Positions 46,842 to 55,239 of a DNA stretch of 64,000 nucleotides are shown here, piece by piece. Each line of letters begins with the position of its first letter. The first letter of the stretch is position 1. The stretch spans positions 1,922,001-1,986,000 of the forward strand of contig NZ_CP150170.1 of NCBI RefSeq assembly GCF_037963865.1, written 5' to 3'. The stretch comes from Paenibacillus sp. FSL R10-2734 (lineage in GTDB: Bacteria; Bacillota; Bacilli; Paenibacillales; Paenibacillaceae). The position numbers and the translations under genes were made by a program. Below the pieces are notes generated by a model. The model searched no databases, was not told the DNA's origin, and worked only from the letters and a program-made list of their open reading frames with translations.

Positions 46842-49800
46842 TTGAATCAAAAAAGATTGTTTAATGATGGCTGGGAATTTGCGAAGAGTACCTTAGAAGT
46901 GACGGATGGTAAGTCCTTGAATTTTCAGCCTGTCGACCTCCCTCATGATTGGCTGATATATAATACGCTAGACTTGTATGAGAACGGCATTGGCTGGTAT
47001 CGAAAGCGCTTTACAAGTGAGAAGAAGGGTAATCAGCTATTGTTATGCTTTGATGGTGTTTATATGGACTCTACCCTTTATGTGAATGAGCAATATATTG
47101 GGGAATGGAAATACGGTTATTCTTCCTTTGAGTACGAGATTACAGACGCCATTCTAGAGGGAGAGAACGAAATTCTGGTCAAGGTCGTGCACGAGAGTCC
47201 CAATAGTAGATGGTATTCAGGAGCGGGTATCTATCGGAATGTATGGCTCAAGACAAGAGATTGTAATCACATCGTGACAGATGGAATTTATGTTCATACG
47301 GTACAAAAGGATGACGATTGGCGAGTGGAGGTCAACACCGATGTGAACATTACAGAGGATATGTGGCTTTCCCAAACCATTCTGTATAAGGATCGAGTGA
47401 TCAAGAGCTGTGTAGAGAAGCTTTCTGCTGGAGATCAAGCTACCTCACGTGTATGTCAGGTGCTATCTGTCGAGAAGCCTTTACTATGGAGCACGGATGA
47501 GCCGCATTTATATCAGCTAAAAACAGAATTGCAACATATAGCATCTGATCAGAGTTCAACCATTGAGGAAGTAACACAGAGTGTAGGCTTTCGAACGATT
47601 GTACTGGATCCGCAAGAGGGCATGCTTCTTAATGGGGTAAAGATTAAGCTTAACGGGGTTTGTGAGCATCATGATCTTGGAGCATTGGGATCAGCGTTTT
47701 ATACTGCTGCATTGCGAAGAAGATTTGAGATCTTAAAGGACATGGGCGTGAATGCGATACGTACTGCTCATAATATGCCTGCTGCAGAGCTTATGGATTT
47801 AGCGGACGAAATGGGTCTGCTTGTTGTTTCGGAAGCCTTTGATATGTGGGAGCGATCAAAGACCACGTATGATTATGCAAGATTCTTTAAGGATTGGGCG
47901 TTAAGAGATGTGCAGAGCTGGGTTATGCGAGATCGTAATCATCCAAGCTTGTTTATGTGGAGTATTGGCAATGAAATATATGATACGCATGCTGACAAGC
48001 GAGGGCAAGAAATTACGAGCATGCTGATGGAAGCCGTGCTTCAATATGATCCAAAAGGCAATGGGAAAGTGACCATTGGATCGAATTATATGCCATGGGA
48101 AAATGCCCAGAAATGTGCGGATATCGTAAAGGTGGCAGGCTATAATTACGCGGAGAAATATTACCATCAGCATCACGCGGAGCATCCCGACTGGATCATC
48201 TATGGAAGTGAGACCGCCTCTATTGTGCAGAGCAGAGGAATATATCACTTCCCATTCGAGCAATCCATCCTGGCTGACGACGATGAGCAATGCTCTGCGC
48301 TAGGCAATAGCGCAACAAGCTGGGGAGCGAAGTCAGCAGAAGCATGTATTATCGCAGAGCGAGATGCGGCATTCTCATTGGGTCAATTTATCTGGACCGG
48401 CTTTGACTATATTGGTGAACCTACGCCGTATCATACGAAGAACTCGTACTTCGGGCAGATTGATACAGCGACCTTTAAGAAGGATTCTTATTATATCTAT
48501 CAATCAGCTTGGACGAATTACAAGAAGAATCCCATGGTTCATATTTTTCCCTATTGGGATTTCAATCCAGGTCAAATGATCGATGTTCGAGTCTGCTCGA
48601 ATGCACCGAAGATAGAATTGCAATTCAATGGTGAGACTGTAGGGACCTATGATATCGATCATGAGCATGGAACACAGTTAGCGGGTTGGTGGAAGATGCC
48701 TTATGAACCAGGCGAGCTCAAAGCAATCGCTTACGATGAGTCTGGACAAATCATTGCTGTAGACATTAGGAAATCGTTCGGAGACGCGAGTCGAATCTGC
48801 TTGAAGGCTGATAAGGCTACGCTCCTTGCCGACGGCACAGATTTAATCTTCGTCGAAATTACGATGGAGGATGAGAACGGTCATGCAGTTGAGAATGCAA
48901 ACAATCGCGTTCAGGTTCAGGTGAGCGGGGCGGGCCGATTGATCGGTTTAGATAATGGAGATAGCACTGACTATGATCAGTACAAAGGTACGAGTAGACG
49001 GTTGTTCAGCGGTAAGCTAATGGCGATTGTTGCTGCGGACTTAGAGGTAGGTACGATTACGTTTGAGGTTACATCGAAAGGTGTAGAAGGTAGTAAGCTG
49101 CAGCTTCAATCGATCCCTATGATAGATCATAGAATAGGCATTTCAGCAAACACAAGAAATTTAGATTTGCCATGTGTGATAGGAAATGCAGAAGAAATTC
49201 CTTTGCGAAAAATAGAAATTATAAGTCATTCTGGACAACAGTTTAATGAAAATAGAAGAGAAATGCTCGTAAGCGCAAACCTTTATCCTGTAGATACTTC
49301 CTATTCTGAAGTGGAGTGGAGCATTGTAAATGATGCAGGGATCGAATCTAATCTAGCGCGGATCGAATCGTTTGGACAAGAAGCCAAGATCACGGCATTA
49401 GGAGATGGGAATTTCCGCGTCCGCTGTATGAGTAAGAACGGTACAGAGAAGACCAAGCTCATTTCTCAGTTGGAATTTACGGCGAGTGGTTTGGGAACGG
49501 CTTTCAAGGATCCGTATGGATTTATTTCTGGTGGCCTATATGACGAGGTGAAAGGCGAAGTCGGAAACGGAAATGAACGAGGCGTAGCGACGAGTCGAGA
49601 TGGTGAGACACAGGTTGTTTATCGGGACATTGATTTTGGACCTTATGGCTCGGATTTGATATCGATTCCCCTATTCGCATTGACTAGCGAACCCTATGCG
49701 CTCCAGATTTGGGAAGGCATGCCGGACGAAGAGAACAGTGAGCTTTTGGCAGACGTTATTTATCAGAAGGAATCGAAATGGAATGTTTATCAGGAGGCAA

Positions 49801-50264
49801 CCTATCAATTATCCAAGAGACTCACTGGTATTACCTCTATTTGTTTCGTATTGCAGAAAAAGGTGCACATTAAAGGCTTTTCATTTGTGAAAAAGAACCG
49901 AGCGTTCGAGCAGAACAGGGCTGCAGATTGCGATCGTATTTATGGTGACTCATTCACCATCGCGGAACAGGGTGTTGAAGGGATCGGGAATAATGTATCC
50001 CTTGTGTTCGAGCAGATGGATTTTACCACGAAAGGTACTTCAAAGCTTGTCATTTGTGGGAGATCACCGATCGATAAGAATACCATTCATATTCGCTTCG
50101 AAGAGGGTGAAGAGTCTAGCAATCAACTGATCGAGTTTACTCAATCAGATGGGTATGTAGAGCGTGTATTTGAGTTGGAGAAAATGACAGGGATGCAGAT
50201 GGTAACTTTTATCTTCCTACCTGGAAGTCAGTTCGATTTCGGCTGGTTCCGGTTCGAATGCTAG
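46842..50264 (+). CDS. GH2 glycoside hydrolase (beta-galactosidase/beta-glucuronidase family)
   Basis: A 1140-residue cytosolic enzyme starting at TTG after AAAGGAAG. A sugar-binding domain (about 20-180), an Ig-like domain and a TIM barrel (about 260-560) follow the GH2 order. Motifs are RTAHNMPA, the acid/base Glu378 in SIGNE and the nucleophile Glu457 in YGSETAS. A DUF4982-like domain and further beta domains extend the C-terminus to well beyond classic beta-glucuronidases (about 600). Its place in a glucuronate locus makes a beta-glucuronidase or a hemicellulose beta-galactosidase both reasonable. Sequence alone does not decide. Confidence 0.88.
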   Translation: MNQKRLFNDGWEFAKSTLEVTDGKSLNFQPVDLPHDWLIYNTLDLYENGIGWYRKRFTSEKKGNQLLLCFDGVYMDSTLYVNEQYIGEWKYGYSSFEYEITDAILEGENEILVKVVHESPNSRWYSGAGIYRNVWLKTRDCNHIVTDGIYVHTVQKDDDWRVEVNTDVNITEDMWLSQTILYKDRVIKSCVEKLSAGDQATSRVCQVLSVEKPLLWSTDEPHLYQLKTELQHIASDQSSTIEEVTQSVGFRTIVLDPQEGMLLNGVKIKLNGVCEHHDLGALGSAFYTAALRRRFEILKDMGVNAIRTAHNMPAAELMDLADEMGLLVVSEAFDMWERSKTTYDYARFFKDWALRDVQSWVMRDRNHPSLFMWSIGNEIYDTHADKRGQEITSMLMEAVLQYDPKGNGKVTIGSNYMPWENAQKCADIVKVAGYNYAEKYYHQHHAEHPDWIIYGSETASIVQSRGIYHFPFEQSILADDDEQCSALGNSATSWGAKSAEACIIAERDAAFSLGQFIWTGFDYIGEPTPYHTKNSYFGQIDTATFKKDSYYIYQSAWTNYKKNPMVHIFPYWDFNPGQMIDVRVCSNAPKIELQFNGETVGTYDIDHEHGTQLAGWWKMPYEPGELKAIAYDESGQIIAVDIRKSFGDASRICLKADKATLLADGTDLIFVEITMEDENGHAVENANNRVQVQVSGAGRLIGLDNGDSTDYDQYKGTSRRLFSGKLMAIVAADLEVGTITFEVTSKGVEGSKLQLQSIPMIDHRIGISANTRNLDLPCVIGNAEEIPLRKIEIISHSGQQFNENRREMLVSANLYPVDTSYSEVEWSIVNDAGIESNLARIESFGQEAKITALGDGNFRVRCMSKNGTEKTKLISQLEFTASGLGTAFKDPYGFISGGLYDEVKGEVGNGNERGVATSRDGETQVVYRDIDFGPYGSDLISIPLFALTSEPYALQIWEGMPDEENSELLADVIYQKESKWNVYQEATYQLSKRLTGITSICFVLQKKVHIKGFSFVKKNRAFEQNRAADCDRIYGDSFTIAEQGVEGIGNNVSLVFEQMDFTTKGTSKLVICGRSPIDKNTIHIRFEEGEESSNQLIEFTQSDGYVERVFELEKMTGMQMVTFIFLPGSQFDFGWFRFEC

Positions 50265-50304
50265 TTCATCAGTTCAACTATAACGATAAATGAGGTGCGA
50301 GCAT

Positions 50305-51360
50305 ATGTTAACAGGCAAGATGAATGCTGCAATTATGGATAAGCAATTATCGATTTCTGTGAAACAAATAGATATTCCCGTTCCTAAGGATAACGAAGCG
50401 CTGATCAAGGTGTATTGTATCGGAATATGTGGTTCGGATGTTCATTACTATGAGCATGGGAGAATCGGTCGTTATGTAGTGAAGGAACCGATCATATTAG
50501 GCCATGAGCTGGCTGGTGAAGTTGTTGAGGTTGGAAAGAAGGTGTCCAATATTACTGTAGGTGACCGAGTAGCGGTTGAGCCAGGAGTTACCTGTGGACA
50601 TTGCGACTATTGTAAATCAGGACGATATAATTTGTGCCCAGATGTTGCATTTCTTGCAACACCCCCAGTAAATGGGGCTTGGGCGGAATACATCGTTATG
50701 CCAAGTGATTATCTATTTAAGCTTCCGGATTCCATGAGCTATGAGGAAGGTGCGATGCTTGAGCCGTTGTCGGTTGGTTTTCATGCGATGATGCGTGGTA
50801 AGGTTCAGCCGTTCGATCGAGTGCTTATAACAGGTTTGGGTCCGATCGGACTGCTTGCAGGACAAGCAGCAAAGCTATTTGGTGTTTCTGAAATCTATGG
50901 AACGGACGTTGTGCCTTTCCGGCGTGAACTTGCTATGGATATGGGCTTTACCGCAGCACTAGATCCAGTAAATGAGAGTGTTGAACAGCGACTAAACGAG
51001 TTAACGGGCGGATCTGGAGTTACACTCGTCGTGGAGTCATCAGGTAACGCACAAGCGATGGCGGATACAATCAAGTTGGTTCGCCGTGGAGGGAGAATTG
51101 TGTTTGTCGGTTTACCAGCCGATGGTGTTATTCCGATGGATATGGGACAATTTATCGATGCCGAAATCGATGCTTATGGTGTTTTTCGTTACGCGAATAC
51201 CTATCCTGCCGCGATCCAAGCGTTGCAGCATTCATCTTTAGAGATAGAGAAGATCGTTACACATCGCTTTGCGCTTACAGATACTCAAGAAGCCCTTGAA
51301 GTAGCACGTAAAGAGAAGGATACCAGCATTAAAGTGATGATTTATCCGAATATGCCTTAA
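50305..51360 (+). CDS. Zinc-dependent alcohol dehydrogenase, sorbitol dehydrogenase-like
   Basis: A 351-residue medium-chain dehydrogenase. I start at ATG 50305, which has GAGGTG 7 nt upstream; the ATG at 50290 has none. Catalytic zinc ligands are Cys and His in CGICGSDVHYY and GHE, and the structural zinc cysteines are in CGHCDYCKSGRYNLC. The NAD(P)-binding stretch is GLGPIGLLAG. It resembles sorbitol, L-idonate or threonine dehydrogenases. In this locus it may oxidise or reduce a hexonate or polyol made from uronates. The substrate is inference. Confidence 0.88.
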   Translation: MLTGKMNAAIMDKQLSISVKQIDIPVPKDNEALIKVYCIGICGSDVHYYEHGRIGRYVVKEPIILGHELAGEVVEVGKKVSNITVGDRVAVEPGVTCGHCDYCKSGRYNLCPDVAFLATPPVNGAWAEYIVMPSDYLFKLPDSMSYEEGAMLEPLSVGFHAMMRGKVQPFDRVLITGLGPIGLLAGQAAKLFGVSEIYGTDVVPFRRELAMDMGFTAALDPVNESVEQRLNELTGGSGVTLVVESSGNAQAMADTIKLVRRGGRIVFVGLPADGVIPMDMGQFIDAEIDAYGVFRYANTYPAAIQALQHSSLEIEKIVTHRFALTDTQEALEVARKEKDTSIKVMIYPNMP

Positions 51361-51371
51361 TGTGCGTTATG

Positions 51372-51413
51372 AAAAAAAGACGCTCCATTCGATCAGATCG
51401 GATGGGGCGTCTT
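51372..51413 (-). terminator. Terminator of the GntR regulator gene
   Basis: AAGACGCTCCAT pairs with ATGGGGCGTCTT, and on the minus strand seven T follow. It lies directly after the regulator stop codon. On the plus strand there is no T-run, but the stem may still slow transcription of the dehydrogenase gene. Confidence 0.8.
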
Positions 51414-51420
51414 CGCGTTA

Positions 51421-52074
51421 TTACGTTTTAATATAATCCGCAAAATTCTCTAGTAAGTATAAGGAGTTAATATCTTCACGCAAATGATGCTGGACTAACT
51501 CGTCAATCTTATCTACTTCATGGTTTGTCATGCAATCCAGGATCATGTGATGCTCGCTCAAAATTTTCTCCAGCTTTTCTTGCTTTAGCATATGCAAGCG
51601 ACGATACCTTTCATAATGCACATTGGATAACTTAATAAGCTTCCACAAAAATTCATGTCCTGCTAATGTGAATAGCGTCTTATGAAAGGTGTCATCCAAG
51701 GTAAGAAAGTGGTCAAGTGCATGCTCCTCTTGTATCGCGCTACTTTGTTCTTCTAAGTTCTTCTTAAGCTCCAGAATTCCTTTAAGAGGAAGGCTGCCGG
51801 ATAGACCTTTGATAATATCTTTTTCCAGTACACTTCTTAAATAGATGATTTGCTCGACGGATTCCAAATCAATGTATGAAACAATATTTCCTTTTTTCGG
51901 ATACACATTAATATAGGACTCGAGTGATAGCTGCTTTAGTACATCGCGCAAAGGCGTTCTGGATATCTGAAACCGTTCGGACAATACCGTCTCACTCAGA
52001 ATGGTTCCAGGCTTTAGCGTTAGGTTAAGAATTTCGTGTTTTAATAGGTCCAAAATATCTTTTTTGGTGGACAT
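51421..52074 (-). CDS. GntR-family regulator (FadR group), likely uronate repressor
   Basis: A 217-residue regulator. The winged helix has LKPGTILSETVLSERFQISRTPLRDVLKQL. The all-helical FCD effector domain follows, with His residues (HFLTLDDTFHKTLF and HHLRED) that usually hold a metal. It diverges from uxuA. Two perfect TTGTATACAA palindromes in the intergenic space are its probable operators, one overlapping the uxuA transcript start. It resembles UxuR/ExuR-type control, with fructuronate or a related uronate as likely effector (inference). Confidence 0.9.
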   Translation of the reverse strand: MSTKKDILDLLKHEILNLTLKPGTILSETVLSERFQISRTPLRDVLKQLSLESYINVYPKKGNIVSYIDLESVEQIIYLRSVLEKDIIKGLSGSLPLKGILELKKNLEEQSSAIQEEHALDHFLTLDDTFHKTLFTLAGHEFLWKLIKLSNVHYERYRRLHMLKQEKLEKILSEHHMILDCMTNHEVDKIDELVQHHLREDINSLYLLENFADYIKT

Positions 52075-52169
52075 GAGGTTACGTCTCCATTGCCATTGAA
52101 TTTGTAATTAGTATACATGATGCGGGATGTTGACAGAAGAAAGTTATTTCAATTATATATTTGTGACAT

Positions 52170-52181
52170 CTTGTATACAAG
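52170..52181. promoter_or_regulatory. GntR operator CTTGTATACAAG, upstream copy
   Basis: A 12-bp perfect palindrome, upstream of the uxuA -35 box. It repeats 79 bp further on as part of a longer palindrome. A partial third GTATAC site lies at 52111-52116, near the regulator gene itself. Confidence 0.75.
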
Positions 52182-52205
52182 TTGTAAATAAATTTATTAA
52201 TATTA

Positions 52206-52235
52206 TTGACAACGTATGTAGTTTCATTCTAATAT
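52206..52235 (+). promoter_or_regulatory. Promoter of uxuAB
   Basis: TTGACA (52206-52211) and TAATAT (52230-52235) are 18 bp apart. The expected start is near 52242, just before the operator at 52247. Confidence 0.65.
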
Positions 52236-52246
52236 TTGAATATATT

Positions 52247-52262
52247 ATCTTGTATACAAGAT
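52247..52262. promoter_or_regulatory. GntR operator, 16-bp perfect palindrome over the uxuA start region
   Basis: ATCTTGTATACAAGAT contains the same core as the site at 52170. It overlaps or follows the transcript start, a position suited to repression. Confidence 0.8.
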
Positions 52263-52296
52263 CACTGCACATTAAATTATAGGAGGTTTTATCCAG

Positions 52297-53373
52297 ATGA
52301 ACATGACATGGAGATGGTATGGGGAAGGCAATGACAACATTACGCTTGATCATATTCGGCAAATTCCGGGGGTAATGGGAATTGTCTGGTCACTGCATCA
52401 TAAGGTAGCAGGCGAAGTGTGGGAAATGGATGAAATTGAAAAGGTTGCGAATCAAATTACGAGCAAAGGGTTTAGCACTGCCGTAGTGGAAAGCGTAAAC
52501 GTTCATGATGATATCAAAATTGGACTTCCGACGCGTGATCAATATATCGACATTTACATAGACACTATCCGGAAGCTAGCCAAGGTAGGTGTTAAAGTGA
52601 TCTGTTACAATTTCATGCCGATCTTTGATTGGACGCGGACGGAGCTGTACAAGGAATTACCAGATGGCTCAAATGCTCTTTTTTATGAAAATGCGGCCAT
52701 TAATGAGAACCCACGTGACATGGTCAATCGCATTCTGGAAGGGGCTGGCGAATTTACGATGCCTGGCTGGGAGCCGGAGCGACTTGCGAAGCTCGATGAG
52801 CTATTCGCCGCTTATGCAGATGTAACGGAAGATAAGCTATTCGAGAATTTGACCTATTTTCTGAAGCGGATTATACCTGTCTGTGAGGAAGTAGACGTTA
52901 AAATGGCTATTCATCCCGATGACCCCGCGTGGCCGATCTTTGGTTTGCCCCGCATTGTTCGCAGCCGCGATACGATCCGCCGATTACTCGACGCAGTAGA
53001 TAGTCCATATAATGGATTAACCTTCTGTACAGGGTCGCTGGGTACGAATCCACAGAACGATCTGCCAGCGATGATTCGGGAATTCTGTAATCGGATTCAT
53101 TTTGCCCATATTCGGAATGTTAAGGTTTTTGAGAACGGTGATTTTATTGAGGTATCTCATCGCGGACGAGATGGCAGTGTGGATGTGGCAGAGGTCGTCA
53201 AAGCGTATCATGAGAACGGATTTACGGGGTATGTGCGTCCAGATCATGGTCGTCACTTGTGGGGAGAAGAGAAGAATTGCCGCCCAGGTTACGGGCTGTA
53301 TGATAGAGCTATGGGGATCATGTATTTGCTTGGCGTATGGGACAGCTTGGAGAATACGACGGGGGTGAAGTGA
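52297..53373 (+). CDS. uxuA: Mannonate dehydratase
   Basis: A 358-residue cytosolic enzyme that dehydrates D-mannonate to 2-keto-3-deoxy-D-gluconate. The start MNMTWRWYGEGND and the stretches IVWSLHHKVAGEVW, CYNFMPIFDWTRT, MAIHPDDPAWPIFGLPRI and HFAHIRNVK are the known metal- and substrate-binding parts of UxuA. AGGAGG precedes the ATG. It is followed without gap by uxuB and is probably repressed by the GntR regulator through the palindromes upstream. Confidence 0.97.
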   Translation: MNMTWRWYGEGNDNITLDHIRQIPGVMGIVWSLHHKVAGEVWEMDEIEKVANQITSKGFSTAVVESVNVHDDIKIGLPTRDQYIDIYIDTIRKLAKVGVKVICYNFMPIFDWTRTELYKELPDGSNALFYENAAINENPRDMVNRILEGAGEFTMPGWEPERLAKLDELFAAYADVTEDKLFENLTYFLKRIIPVCEEVDVKMAIHPDDPAWPIFGLPRIVRSRDTIRRLLDAVDSPYNGLTFCTGSLGTNPQNDLPAMIREFCNRIHFAHIRNVKVFENGDFIEVSHRGRDGSVDVAEVVKAYHENGFTGYVRPDHGRHLWGEEKNCRPGYGLYDRAMGIMYLLGVWDSLENTTGVK

Positions 53374-54996
53374 ATGCTGCTCTTAACAAGAGAGAGTATT
53401 CAATCAAATGCTGAGGCGTGGAAGGATGCAGACGTGGAGCTTCCTCAGTTTGATTATGAGCAGGTGGCGAAGAACACGTTCGTGAAGCCGGAATGGATTC
53501 ATTTTGGAGCAGGTAATATTTTTCGTGGATTTGTAGCAAATGCTCAACAGAAGTTATTGGAGCTTGGGAAAGCAGATACAGGGATTATCGCTGCTACCTC
53601 CTTTGACTACGAGCTGATCGATAAGATTTATAAGCCGCATGATAATTTAACACTTCTTGTGCTAATGAATGCACGTGGCGAGTTTACGAAGAAGGTCATT
53701 AGCAGCATTACTGAGGCGATTATTGCAAACAAGAATCGAGCGCAAGATCACAGCCGTCTAATTGAAATATTTGAAAATCCGAGCTTGCAGATGGCTAGCT
53801 TCACCATCACGGAGAAAGGCTATGCTTTGACGGATCCTAATGGAATTTATCTTGATATCGTGAAGAATGATATAGAACAAGGACCTGAGCAGCCTGTACA
53901 CAGCATGAGTGTTGTCGCTTCACTTGCTTATAGACGATATCTTAAAGGTCAGTATCCGATGACATTTGTTAGTATGGATAACTGCTCGCATAACGGGGAT
54001 TTGCTGAGAAATAGCGTGATTACTATCGCCAAAGCATGGGCTGTGAAAGGGCATGTGGATGAAGGCTTCGTAACGTATCTCGAAGACGAGAGCCGCATTA
54101 CATTCCCATTGTCGATGATCGATAAAATCACACCCCGCCCGTCAGAAGTTGTTAGAAATGGCTTACAGGAGCAAGGAATTGGCGGAATGGATATCCTTAT
54201 AACCTCGAGAAACACCCATACCGCACCTTTCGTTAACGCAGAGGTCAGTGAATATCTGGTCATAGAGGATAAGTTTACGAATGGGCGACCATTATTAGAA
54301 GAAGCGGGTATCATATTCACAGATCGTGAGACCGTGAACAGGGTGGAAACGATGAAGGTTACGACCTGTCTCAACCCATTGCATACTGCATTAGCGGTCA
54401 CTGGATGCCTGCTAGGCTATACTCAGATATCGGATGAGATGCAGGATCAGACATTGCGTACATTGGTTGAGAGGATTGGCTACAAGGAAGGATTGCCTGT
54501 AGTTGTAGATCCGATCATTCTAAGTCCACAGCAATTCTTGGATGAAGTGCTACAAGAGCGATTTGCGAATCCGTTTATTCCAGACACCCCGCAGCGAATT
54601 GCGACAGATACGTCGCAGAAGGTAGGCATTCGCTATGGGGAAACGATCAAATCCTATGTACAACGAGAGGATCTTAATCCAGCGGATTTGACGGCGATTC
54701 CCTTAGCGATTGCTGCGTGGTGCCGCTATTTGATCGGAGTGGATGACGAAGGGAATTCATTTGAGCTCAGTCCTGATCCATTAATGGAGTCACTTCAAGA
54801 ACATCTGCAAGGCGTGACTTTGGGAGACTCAGCTTCGAATGTTCATGAGATTCTAAACAATGAGAAGATCTTTGGTGTACCGTTGTATGAAATCGGCCTT
54901 GGTAGCAAGATTGAAGGATATTTTTATGAAATGCTAAAGGGTCCAGGATCTGTACGGAGAACGTTGGAAAAGTATTTGAATGAAGTGATATTGTAG
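53374..54996 (+). CDS. uxuB: D-fructuronate reductase (mannitol dehydrogenase family)
   Basis: A 540-residue NAD-dependent enzyme that reduces fructuronate to D-mannonate, the substrate of UxuA. The ATG follows the uxuA stop directly, so translation is coupled. The N-terminal nucleotide-binding stretch is HFGAGNIFRGF; the family pattern continues with SMDNCSHNGD and ITPRPS. The active-site region has KVTTCLNPLHTALAVTG with the catalytic Lys/Asn/His. It is longer than mannitol dehydrogenase (about 490) as fructuronate reductases are. Uronate isomerase (uxaC), which provides fructuronate, is not in the window. Confidence 0.95.
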   Translation: MLLLTRESIQSNAEAWKDADVELPQFDYEQVAKNTFVKPEWIHFGAGNIFRGFVANAQQKLLELGKADTGIIAATSFDYELIDKIYKPHDNLTLLVLMNARGEFTKKVISSITEAIIANKNRAQDHSRLIEIFENPSLQMASFTITEKGYALTDPNGIYLDIVKNDIEQGPEQPVHSMSVVASLAYRRYLKGQYPMTFVSMDNCSHNGDLLRNSVITIAKAWAVKGHVDEGFVTYLEDESRITFPLSMIDKITPRPSEVVRNGLQEQGIGGMDILITSRNTHTAPFVNAEVSEYLVIEDKFTNGRPLLEEAGIIFTDRETVNRVETMKVTTCLNPLHTALAVTGCLLGYTQISDEMQDQTLRTLVERIGYKEGLPVVVDPIILSPQQFLDEVLQERFANPFIPDTPQRIATDTSQKVGIRYGETIKSYVQREDLNPADLTAIPLAIAAWCRYLIGVDDEGNSFELSPDPLMESLQEHLQGVTLGDSASNVHEILNNEKIFGVPLYEIGLGSKIEGYFYEMLKGPGSVRRTLEKYLNEVIL

Positions 54997-55010
54997 GTCT
55001 CATTCTTAAT

Positions 55011-55066
55011 AAGCCTCATGGAGTAAAGCCACTGCACCCCGCAGAGCTATACCCCATGAGGCTTTT
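55011..55066 (+). terminator. Terminator after uxuB
   Basis: AAGCCTCATGG (55011-55021) and CCATGAGGCTT (55054-55064) pair perfectly over 11 bp, with a GC-rich 32-nt loop, and end in a short T-run. Confidence 0.85.
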
Positions 55067-55180
55067 TCGCGTCTAGTCCATTTGGTTTACCTAGCTAGAG
55101 TACTTTAGTACGCTAAAATACCTACTTTTTCAAAAAAATAATAATAGTTAATATTTCCATAACATTCCTCTGCAACAGAG

Positions 55181-55209
55181 TTGACAATTGTAAACGAAAA
55201 TGACATTAG
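55181..55209 (+). promoter_or_regulatory. Candidate promoter before the propeller protein gene
   Basis: A perfect TTGACA (55181-55186) lies 54 nt before the start codon; the best -10 (CATTAG at 55204) is weak. TTAATATTTCC and ATAACATTCC just upstream loosely recall Pho-box repeats. I would not rely on this. Confidence 0.3.
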
Positions 55210-55239
55210 CAGTTACCTATATGAAAAGGGTGAATCTAA

